Assembly (NCBI GenBank): GCA_002402105.1
Contig: NVVD01000003.1
Span: 167,569 to 203,908 of the forward strand
Length of the DNA: 36,340 bases
Origin: Candidatus Cloacimonadota bacterium
Lineage (GTDB): Bacteria; Muiribacteriota; UBA6191
Reading direction: 5' to 3'
In this document: positions 24,088 through 33,600 of the stretch, piece after piece
Numbering within the stretch: the stretch's first letter is position 1
Layout: each line of letters starts with the position of its first letter
The notes under the pieces: generated by a model
Told to the model about the DNA's origin: nothing
What the model saw: the letters and a program-made list of their open reading frames with translations, nothing else
Databases searched by the model: none
Made by a program: the position numbers and the translations under genes

Positions 24088-24706
24088 GTTGATCTAGGTT
24101 CATGGCCCCTTGCATATTTAACATCTGAAATAAAGCCTCTAATTGATTGATTGAAGAATCCATTTTTTTGTTAGAAGAACCTTTAGAACCTTTCATTTGC
24201 TTTAAACCTTCTAATAGATTTTTTTGAAAACTTTGTGATTTCATTTGATTCATAAGTTGATTAACTTGTGGGCTTTCATTTAACTCTAACAATTGATTAT
24301 TAGAAATTGTTTTACCCTGTAAGCCCATCAATTGTTTAGCTGCTCCACCTTGCATAAAAGAAAAAATACCAGCTGGATTTGATGACTTAGCTCGTTTCGT
24401 TTTATAAGTCCCTCTTAGCTTGTTATTTTTTTTGATTTTATTTCTAAGGGAGTCAATTAGTTTTTCATTTTTTGATTTAACTTTACCTGGATACACCAAG
24501 TTTTTTTTATAATCATATAAATGAGAAGAGTGTTCAGTTTTTTTTTCATCTTGTTTAAAATTTAATGAACTAGGTAGTTTTTCTCCACAAGAATAACAGT
24601 ATTTAAACTTTTCTTTGTTTTTTGTGCCACAATCTGGGCAAAACATCGCAAATATAGAAGCACTAAGCAACAGGTTTAATAAAACATATGAAAGTAATTT
24701 ATACAT
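24083..24706 (-). CDS. Exported zinc-ribbon protein of unknown function
   Basis: A 207-residue protein with a signal peptide (residues 1-20, MYKLLSYVLLNLLLSASIFA). It is followed at once by a four-Cys zinc ribbon of the double zinc-ribbon/TFIIS type (CPDCGTKN and YCYSCGEKL; Cys23, Cys26, Cys37, Cys40). The rest is basic and then Gln/Met/Gly-rich (FMQGGAAKQLMGLQG, LMNQMKSQSFQKN), probably helical and oligomeric. Zinc ribbons usually work inside the cell, so placing one right after a leader is odd; residues 1-20 could instead be an inward membrane anchor. The ribosome site AAAGGAAAA lies about 7 nt upstream. It is 55 nt downstream of the pentapeptide-repeat gene on the same strand and is probably the last gene of that unit. 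Confidence 0.72.
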   Translation of the reverse strand: MYKLLSYVLLNLLLSASIFAMFCPDCGTKNKEKFKYCYSCGEKLPSSLNFKQDEKKTEHSSHLYDYKKNLVYPGKVKSKNEKLIDSLRNKIKKNNKLRGTYKTKRAKSSNPAGIFSFMQGGAAKQLMGLQGKTISNNQLLELNESPQVNQLMNQMKSQSFQKNLLEGLKQMKGSKGSSNKKMDSSINQLEALFQMLNMQGAMNLDQP

Positions 24707-24761
24707 GAGTTTTTCCTTTTTTATTAATGATAAGGGTTTTTAATCATTTGTGCAAAAAAAA

Positions 24762-25568
24762 CTAAACATTAATATTCTTTTTTACTTGTCTCATTTCATC
24801 TGAGTCTAAAGTAAAACGGTCTAATATACATTCATCAAAATACGCTTTGTCTAAATGTATTGCTCCAGCAAATTCTGTTTGAAAAAAGGTACTCTCAAAA
24901 AACTTTGTTCTTTGAAACTGACAATCTAAAAATGAAGTCTTACTAAATTCACAGTTTTCAAAGTTAAAAAATGACAACTCTTGATTTGCAAATAAACAGT
25001 TTTCAAAGTGACAGTTTTCAAAAACAGGAAATAAATTATCTATATAAGACTCATCACATAAAAAAATTGCCCCTGAAAAATCTACATTTTTAAAATGAGT
25101 CGATTGAAATAAGCTTTTAGATAAAACGCTTGAGTCAAAAGACGAGTACATAATTATACAATCTCTAAAGCTAGTTTTTTTTAGATTACTAAATTTAAAA
25201 TCACAATACTCTATATTGGTATTTAAAAACCTTGCTTTAAAAAAATCACTTGATTCAATTTTTGTTTGTAATAAACAGCATTCTTTCCAGATACTTTCTT
25301 TTAAATTTACATTAATAAAACTCAAATAAGATAAATCGGCTTGAATTAATTCACTGCTTTTTAAATTCGCATTTTCAATTTTTTTATAGCTGAAATTAAT
25401 GCCTGTTAAAATAAAACTTTCAGCAAACTCCAACTCTTGTTCTAGCTCTGTAAAATCTAAATCTAATTTAATGGATGAGTCATGCCAAGTGCAGAACTCT
25501 AAATGTTCATCAATTTCTTTTTTACAGGGTTTGCAGTTTTCTTTGTAAAATTGACAGGTCTTACTCAT
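24762..25568 (-). CDS. Pentapeptide-repeat protein with Cys-rich N-terminus
   Basis: A 268-residue cytosolic protein. The N-terminus has four Cys (Cys5, Cys12, Cys15, Cys26) and a His in CQFYKENCKPC and HLEFCTWH, which could bind zinc. From about residue 50 to 250 it shows classic A(D/N)Lxx-type pentapeptide repeats, for example NANLKSSELIQADLSYLSF and FENCHFENCLFANQELSFFN, expected to form a right-handed quadrilateral beta-helix. Many central residues are Phe or Leu. Such proteins act as scaffolds, and a few protect DNA gyrase, but no function can be assigned here. The ATG overlaps the glyoxalase II stop (TGATG), so translation is coupled. An in-frame TTG at 25571 is less likely. It differs in type from the pentad array in the giant gene. 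Confidence 0.88.
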   Translation of the reverse strand: MSKTCQFYKENCKPCKKEIDEHLEFCTWHDSSIKLDLDFTELEQELEFAESFILTGINFSYKKIENANLKSSELIQADLSYLSFINVNLKESIWKECCLLQTKIESSDFFKARFLNTNIEYCDFKFSNLKKTSFRDCIIMYSSFDSSVLSKSLFQSTHFKNVDFSGAIFLCDESYIDNLFPVFENCHFENCLFANQELSFFNFENCEFSKTSFLDCQFQRTKFFESTFFQTEFAGAIHLDKAYFDECILDRFTLDSDEMRQVKKNINV

Positions 25569-26347
25569 CAAAAGTTGTCCTTTAATATTCTAATTTCTTT
25601 AAATGCAAGCTCTGGAGATGTTTTTGCCTCATTGCTCAAACAGTTTAAACTTTTTAAATATTTTAATTCATTGATTCTGTAAAAAGGGTTCCACCTTTTT
25701 TCATCTAAAACTCTTGTTGGTAAGCTACAAGCTTTATTTTCAAGTCTTGTATCAACTATATCTATGGCCTCCTTACAAATATCATCCAAAATTAAACTTT
25801 TAGAAAATAATAGATTGTTTTTTGAGTATTCATGGGCTGGGTACAACAAAGTTTCATCATCAAGAATATTTAATACCGAATTTATAGTATTATGCATCTG
25901 TATATAAGTACCCTCAAATAACCTACCACATCCACCTAAAAAAATTGTATCTCCACAAAAAAAATGATTTTCTACCAAATAACCAATATGCCCTAAAGTG
26001 TGACCTTTTAACTCTTTTACTATAATTTTAGAGTCTCCAAAAGTAATTATATCTTCTTTAATTACAGATTTATTTTGATAAGGAATCCTTTTTCTTTCAA
26101 AGTCATATTTACTTGCAACAATTATCAAATCTTTATGCAATAAGCTTTTATTTGCACCTATGTGATCCCAATGATGATGCGTATTTAATATATGAGTTAA
26201 TTTTAAATCATTTTTATTTAAATAAGATTTTATTTCATCTCCACAAACAGCATCAACCAATGCTGCTATTTTTAAAGAATCATCAACAATTAACCAAGCA
26301 TAATTATCGTCTGCCTGTGCAAAAGATATAATTTGTAATTTTGACAT
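25568..26347 (-). CDS. gloB: Hydroxyacylglutathione hydrolase-like (glyoxalase II) metallo-beta-lactamase fold enzyme
   Basis: Hydrolyses S-lactoylglutathione or a similar thioester to lactate and thiol, the last step of methylglyoxal detoxification. The 259-residue protein has the binuclear metal site: THHHWDH (His57, His59, Asp61, His62), GHTLGH (His116), FCGDTIF (Asp133) and PAHEY (His172). GGCGRLFEGT and the C-terminal WNPFYR match the glyoxalase II substrate-binding parts and separate it from general MBL hydrolases. A clear AAAGGAAA ribosome site lies about 8 nt before the ATG. It is first in a minus-strand unit with the pentapeptide-repeat and zinc-ribbon genes. The thiol cofactor may not be glutathione in this organism. 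Confidence 0.93.
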   Translation of the reverse strand: MSKLQIISFAQADDNYAWLIVDDSLKIAALVDAVCGDEIKSYLNKNDLKLTHILNTHHHWDHIGANKSLLHKDLIIVASKYDFERKRIPYQNKSVIKEDIITFGDSKIIVKELKGHTLGHIGYLVENHFFCGDTIFLGGCGRLFEGTYIQMHNTINSVLNILDDETLLYPAHEYSKNNLLFSKSLILDDICKEAIDIVDTRLENKACSLPTRVLDEKRWNPFYRINELKYLKSLNCLSNEAKTSPELAFKEIRILKDNF

Positions 26348-26439
26348 TTAGTTTTCCTTTAAAAGATATTTAAAAAGTCTTGCAAAAGTAATCTAAAAAT
26401 TTTACATTCAAAAAACTTTCACAATAACAAAGACAATCC

Positions 26440-27636
26440 ATGCTTTATATCATAGTTTTACTTTTCTTCTTTTTTACTTGGTTTTTTGTTCGTACAAATT
26501 ATATTGTCCTAGAACTACAAGTAAAAGTCCCTGATTATACGCCAGATAATTTATTTATAATAGGTAATCACGAATCTTTAGGTCAATGGACACAACAAAG
26601 TCATCAATTAAAAAAGATAAACCAAACTACTTTTACAACAAATATTAGAGTCCCTAAAAATACTTCACTTGAATTTAAATTTACTCTTGGTTCTTGGGAA
26701 ACAGTTCAAAAAGATCAATTTTTTAATGACACTAATAATTTTATCATTATTGCTAAAGCATCAGAGTTAATTGAACTACAAGTTTCTAATTTTGCAGGCT
26801 TTGAAAGAGAGTCTCAAACCCATACTAGAGTTGGACACTTCGATTTTTTAAGAAAATTTGAATCAAAACTTTTAAAAAACCACCGAAATATTATTATATA
26901 CCTACCTCCATCGTATAAAAAAAATTCTCGTAAAACTTACCCTGTCTTATATATGAACGATGGTAATAACCTATTTGATGCAAATACTGCTTTTATGGGA
27001 AGAGAATGGGAAGTTGATAATACCTGCCAAGAATTAATCGAAAAAAAATTAATTGAAGAAATTATTATTGTAGGAATCTACAATACAATGGGACGACTTG
27101 AAGAATACACTCCAACTACCTCAAAACAACATGGTGGTGGTAAAGCTAAACTCTATTTAGACTTTATTACAAAAGAGCTTATGCCAGAAATTGAAAAAAA
27201 GTTTAGAGTTAAAACTGGCCCCAAAAATACTGGTCTTATGGGATCAAGTTTAGGTGGTTTAATCTCTTTATATGCAGGTTTTGAATATGACAGTTTTTTT
27301 GGGAATGTAGGAGTTATTTCTCCATCTTTATGGTGGGATGATAAATATATGTTTGAAAAATATATCCCAAATAAAACTAAAAACAAAACAAAAATTTGGA
27401 TGGACATGGGAACAAAAGAAGGAATGGATTCTAAGGGTTTTTCTCATGCTTTACTAGATACTCAAAATATGAATAAACTTCTAATTAAAAAAGGTTTTAA
27501 TAAAAAAAATCTTTTTTATTTTGAACATGAAAATGCAGCTCATGATGAATTTGCATGGGCCACTAGAATGCATATGCCTCTGTTGTTTTTTTACGGAATA
27601 ACAGATTTAAAAATTGAGCTAAACAAAACTTTTTAA
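26440..27636 (+). CDS. Membrane-anchored esterase (EsteraseD/Fes type) with N-terminal CBM20-like starch-binding domain
   Basis: A 398-residue alpha/beta hydrolase. An N-terminal hydrophobic anchor (residues 1-17) is followed by a CBM20-like domain (about 22-115) with FIIGNHESLGQW and LEFKFTLGSWE, as in starch-binding modules. The esterase domain (about 140-398) holds RNIIIYLPPSY, YPVLYMNDG, the nucleophile Ser270 in GSSLGG and a probable catalytic His in ENAAHDEFAW; SPSLWWDD is also typical of the family. Related proteins cut ferulate or enterobactin esters or act as trehalose or glycan esterases. The carbohydrate module suggests a glycan-linked substrate outside the cell. There is no clear ribosome site. 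The giant fibre gene begins 59 bp downstream on the same strand. Confidence 0.85.
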   Translation: MLYIIVLLFFFFTWFFVRTNYIVLELQVKVPDYTPDNLFIIGNHESLGQWTQQSHQLKKINQTTFTTNIRVPKNTSLEFKFTLGSWETVQKDQFFNDTNNFIIIAKASELIELQVSNFAGFERESQTHTRVGHFDFLRKFESKLLKNHRNIIIYLPPSYKKNSRKTYPVLYMNDGNNLFDANTAFMGREWEVDNTCQELIEKKLIEEIIIVGIYNTMGRLEEYTPTTSKQHGGGKAKLYLDFITKELMPEIEKKFRVKTGPKNTGLMGSSLGGLISLYAGFEYDSFFGNVGVISPSLWWDDKYMFEKYIPNKTKNKTKIWMDMGTKEGMDSKGFSHALLDTQNMNKLLIKKGFNKKNLFYFEHENAAHDEFAWATRMHMPLLFFYGITDLKIELNKTF

Positions 27637-27644
27637 TCCAAAGT

Positions 27645-27676
27645 GTACCAGATTGTACAAAAATTATATGGTACAA
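27645..27676. promoter_or_regulatory. Clustered GTAC palindromes before the giant gene
   Basis: Three GTAC cores (27645, 27655, 27671) lie in the 59-bp gap. TTGTAC (27653-27658) and GTACAA (27671-27676) are exact inverted repeats 12 nt apart. It may be an operator or a leader stem; no -35/-10 pair is obvious. Confidence 0.35.
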
Positions 27677-27695
27677 CCCTTGCCTTTACTTTGTT

Positions 27696-30600
27696 GTGAA
27701 TAAATTTTTATATCTTATATTTTCTATTTTACTCTATAGCAACTACTTTGCTGATGATCTACCCGAATCTTTTAATACAATAAATTTTCAAGGTTTTTTA
27801 GCAGAAGCAGATACTGATGTACCCATTAACGGTACTATCGGAGTCACCTTTTGGATTCATCCTACCTACAATAAAGACGGAAATAAATCTACCCCCCCTT
27901 ATTTTTTAGCCAACATTTTAGATTCATTTGAGCTAGGGTCTTATTGGGTTGAACAATTTGACAAAATAAATATCAAAGATGGTATTTTATTTCAAAGAAT
28001 CGGAGTCCACCCTGCTAATAGACTATCGACTTCACTCTTTGAGACTAGATTTCGCTTTGGTTTTCCTGATCAAAGAAACCCACCAGTACTCCACTTATTA
28101 GTTGTACCTTTTGGTACAAATGAAGAAACATGGATTGGCCCATTTAATATTGATGGTACACCTTACTCTGTATCTTCTGTTGCTACAAAAGGTGAGGATG
28201 TAAAAGAAGGTCGACTAACGATTATTCCCCACCCTACTAACTCTGCTTTTAATAAAGATGCTTTGCTTGAAGTTATGTCACCAGGTGATGAAAACCCTCA
28301 TATTGTTAACATCTGTTATACACCAAAGTTTATAAGCACATCTACAAATTGTCCCAATCCTCCTAGTAATGCTGGCCTTGACTTACCTATTAGTCAATAC
28401 ACTGGTTCTGGCCTTGTTATTAAGTTTCCTACAATCAAAAGTGATGGTAGTGACTTTACAAACTTTGATATGGAGCCTACTGAAATCGGTAATACTATAT
28501 CCATAGCTATCCCTCAAAACTCTGGTGTCCCTTTAGGCACTTCAGGAGACAACCCTATTCCTGATGTCTCTGTACATATTCATAACGGTAAAGTTCGTTT
28601 AAATGGAGCAGTTGAAATATCTCCCTTTAAATTAAACGACATTCAAATGATTCCAGGAGATCTTAAAGTTTCTGATGCCACAATTACTGGAGAAATCAAA
28701 GTAAACGAAATTGATGCCTTTAACGAAATAGTACAGGGAGATAAATTAGGTTCATATGATAAATCTGAAAAATATAAGTCTTATCAAATCGATCCTTATG
28801 TAATCGAAGTTGAAGGAGAAAATAATCTAGGTACTAAAGTCAACTCTTTAACTATAATTCCAAATACTACACTTCTTAACCCTAATGAAGACCAAAAGTC
28901 ACAACTATTAATTATAGGCCCTATCAGTCAAACTAAAACTGCTCATGTAAGTTTAGAAGGAGCTGGAGAAATTTTAGCTCCTCGTATACTTTCTCCTATT
29001 AAAGATTCTGAAAATAAAAAAGTTTTCCAAGTTTCAGCAGATCAAATTACAAAAATTAACTCCTTAATTTTATATGACTATAATGAAACCACCAACGAAG
29101 AAGGAGATTTACAAAACGCACAATCAAGCCCTCTTGATGTAGATATGGCCTTTGATTTATTAAGTCATGCTCCTCTTTGTAAAATTGGTCTCAAATATCA
29201 TCAAGCCCTTAGAAAAGACTATTGTGCTGGCATTGATGGACAGCCAGGCTTTGATGGAACAGACCCCGATGGTAAATACTATACCATTGACCCCTGTAGA
29301 GGCACTCCAAATTCACAACTTCTTGGTACTCCTCTTTCTTGTTTTTCAGATCCTAAAAGTCCTAATATTATTGAGCACCCTAATATGCAAAAAAATGGTA
29401 CTAAGTATTTAATCTATAAAGCTCATATTCATAATATTGAAGATAATGCTACATCTAAAATGCTAATTGATATTATTAATAAAGCAGACCCTAGCAAAGG
29501 GGTTTTATTCAAAGATATTTTACCTCTCACTGCTGTTGACTCTACCATTCCTCAAACTTTGGCCAATGTTAACGAGTTTAGAAACCACGACCTTATTATT
29601 GATCGAAAGCTAATCGTTTCACAAGCTGATGGGCTTGATATTTTTATTGGAGCAAAAGAGCTTTCTGATAGCTCACCTATTATCATTGGTAGTGATTCTA
29701 ATAGTTTAATTGTTTCTGAAATTCGTTTTTCTAATGAGCAATACTGTGACCCTAATATTTCTGCTTGCCAAATACCTGATGATCCTTTTTTTAATGGACA
29801 CTTAGGACTCAAGCTTTACGCTGCTACTGCTAAATTTAAAGATTCTGTTTCTATCTCTCAAAGTGTAAAAATCACTGGAGAGATTAATATAGAAGTACTT
29901 AATGGCCTCGGAGGAGAAGTACAAATTTTATCAGAAGATGAGTCTTCATCAGGAACCCCAAAACCAAACTCTTATGTATATATACCAAAAACACTTACAG
30001 TTTTACAAAGCATAGATTTTAATAATTTAAATGTACCCGCTCCTATGAGTGGCTTAATAAATCAATCAGATGGTACGTCTTTTGGTATTTCTAACATTGT
30101 TGCTGATAAGTTTATTGACCGAAATACACTCGGTGATGGCATAACTTACCTTTTAGACCCTAGTGAAACTTCGGTTTTATCAGAGCTCTCTATTGTAGGA
30201 AATTTACATGTTGAGGGTGAGGTTACATTTAATGCTGACTTAACACTAAGTGACTCTTTTAATGTAAATGGTAATCTAACAGCAACACATACATATACTA
30301 CAACTTTTTATGACTTTGATAATCCATCATTTTTTGCGACCCCTCATCAAACTAGTTATATTGATGGTATGAGCATCACTCAATCTTTATTTGTTTCTGG
30401 TAATGCTCATATTGTAGATGATGTATTTACAACTCATGCAGATATAAATAATGGACTCACTATAAAAGAAAACGACTTAGTTGTTCAACAAACTATATTT
30501 GGCACTAAAATACAAGGTAAAACAAACTCTGTACGTCAGGTTTATCCTCTAAGTCATTCTGTATTAAACAGCTTAAGACTTATCTCAAACGGTAATCTTA

Positions 30601-33600
30601 TCCTTAAAAATGCAAACCTAAACATTAACAACGGCAATTTAAGCCATGCGGGTAACGCCATATTTACTACTAGTCATAGCAGTGGTATTTTATTAAATGG
30701 CGGTACAATAAAAACAACATCAATTGTAGACTTTAATGATAATAGCTTTATCCTTGACCCTGCTAGCATATCTACTTTCAAAAACTTAAGTGCAGATACT
30801 ATAGAGGTGTTTAACAGTACGCCAGTTACCAACGGAGTAACAATTGAGCAATTTCTCTACGCAAATAAAGGTTTGTTTGGTAAACAAAACTTATTTATAA
30901 GCAAAGATTACATCTTTAGAAATGATATTAAAATCATGGATGGTGCATCTGTTAACTTTCATGTTGATCAAACTGGTCGAATCTCTGCAAAATCATTGCA
31001 ACTAACTTCTGATTTTCAACTCAATAACTTAGAGGTCAACGGTAGTATAGATATATCTGGACCTGCTGTTGAAATCAATGCTGATACTAATATGCACAAA
31101 ATGGTCATTGTCACCCATACCCTTCGCTCAGAAGATTTATTAGCTGCTGGTTCTTCAAACCCTATTACTTACTTTACTATTGACCCTGATGGTAATCTAA
31201 GTAACTATAACGACATTCACTATAATAAAGACTTAACATTTTCAGATACAATTCATGTTACGCAACAAACAGGTAATACTTTACAATTTTCAGATATTTC
31301 CAACATAGTGACAAGTGTATATATTGGTAACACAGCAAATAAAAATTTATTAATATCTGGTTTATCATCAGATATTTTAAAAACAAGCACTGGTTATTTT
31401 AGTTTTTTTGAAGATAGAGATAACTCTACTTTTTTTATGTCACCCTCTTCATTTTCTAACATTCAAACCCTTCAATTAAGCTCTTCTTTATCTACTCAAG
31501 ATACTTTAACTTCTCCCTTTTTATTAGACTTAGATAATAATTATATAGTTGATTTTAATCAAAGTTCTCATTTAGATTCTCTTGAAGTGTTAAATAAAAC
31601 TAGCTCCGAATGGCTTCAAACTCCTTATATTCATATTAATTCAGAAAACCAAACCACTAATACTACAATTATAGCCTTAGACACTTTTAATGTTCAAAAA
31701 AATAATAAAATTATCTATACGGGTACTTCTAAGTTTCAAAGTATTGCTTTATCCATTAAAAATACAGAAGGTCTTATCATCGCTGATAACTTCTCAACAG
31801 GCTCTGGCATATTAATGACTCCTGGTGATTTAAACACCTTAATTAACCACTTAAGTGCAGATGATTTACATAGGCATGATAAAATTGGTGGAGTTTCTAT
31901 TGAAAATATAGCAAGGCAAGATATTAATAATAGTGTTCCTGCTTCTGTTAGTAGCTCTAGTATATACCGAGCATTTTCTAAACAAAATACTTTTACAAAA
32001 AATGGTTTAGTTTTATCTATTGAGCCAAACTCTGACTCCTCCACTAAGCCTTTATTACTCGTAAGAAACACAAGTAGCACTGTTTTTTCTGTAATGAGTA
32101 CTGGTGGTGTCCATGCTACCACATTTATTGGTAATGCTTCTGGGATTTCAAACATCGGAGGCTCTGCTAGTACTAACGACGCTATTATTGATTTAAGTAT
32201 TGAAAATATAAAAATAAAAGATAATAGTCTTGATGCTGAAATTTTTACAATTAACTCCATTAAACAAATAAATTTAAAAACCTCCATCTTTTTAAGCAGA
32301 CATTTTCAAGAGCAAAGCTTAAGTGATCTTGTTTTAAAAAATCAAGGTATTTTATCACAAAATTTAAATGATAAAATTATCTTAAATCAGCATATTATAG
32401 ATGGAGAAATTGATGGTACTCTATTGATTGACCAATCTATTCAGTCTTATCATATTTCTACTTTAGAGATTTCTAGTGAGCAAATACAAAATACCACCTT
32501 AACAGGAGAGGTCTTTGCTCACCAATCTATTACAAGTGATAAAATTTTAGATGACTCAATTAGATATGACCACGTTTCAACTAGCTCCATTAGTTCTATA
32601 AAAATCTTATTAGACTCATTAAAAGGTCAAAATTTTTCGGATAAATCTGTATCTACTGCAAAAATAAAATCATATACTATTATTAGTTCTAGGCTAAAGT
32701 CACTTGATTTAACTAATTCTGATTTTGATGATAGCTCTATTAGTAGCTCAAAAATTGCTACTTATACTATTGTTCATTCAAGTATTTCATCAAGTACACT
32801 TAGCTCAAGAGTTTTTAATTTTGACTCTATTGATTTTACTAAAATAGTTTCTGCTTCTATTTTAACCATAGATATTGCTACAAATACTATTATCGCGACC
32901 GCCCTTAGTACAGATCATAAATTTTCTGATAAAATCATTGAAAGTTCAAAAATTATAGACAGAAGCATTATTGGAGAGCATTTCTTTGAAAATAGTATTT
33001 TACTCCCTCATATAGAAAATAATACAGTCGAGTCTTTACAAATAACGACTGAGGCAATTGAGCAAAGCGATATTTTAACAAAAACGATTACTGGGGAGTC
33101 TATTCAAAATCTTTCTATTCAATCTTCTCAGATTGATAATGCTCAAATTATTACTAATAAAATTGCTATTAAAGTTTTTGAATCTAACTCCATTTCTGCT
33201 AATACTTTAACCTCACAAAGTTTTGCTGATGCCTCTATTATTAATAGTAAAATTGCAAGCAATGCTATTGATAGCTCTCAAATTGCTAATTTAACTTTAT
33301 TAGACGAAGATTTCTTTTTAGACTCTTTGATTTTGAGTAAATGGCAAACTCAAAGCATTGCTTCAAATAAATTAGCTACTTACTCTATTACCCTTAGTAA
33401 ACTAGCTACTAACTCTGTTATATCAAGTAAAATTTTAAGCTCTGAAATCCAGACATCTGCTTTAAGTTCTTCACAAATTGTATCAAGCCATATTGCACCT
33501 AGTGCTATTGTTACAGATAAAATTGCTAACTTTACGATTAATACAATCGACCTACAAATTAACCAAATTGACGCCAGAGTTATAGCCCCAAAATCTATTT

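Noticed and set aside
29167-29412. An 81-codon plus-strand frame
   Set aside because: It is an out-of-frame reading of the giant gene; its low-complexity Leu/Val composition is typical of a shadow frame.
31736-32287. A 183-codon minus-strand frame
   Set aside because: It lies antisense inside the giant gene, whose sense frame carries clear motifs and repeats; it lacks a ribosome site and any family match.
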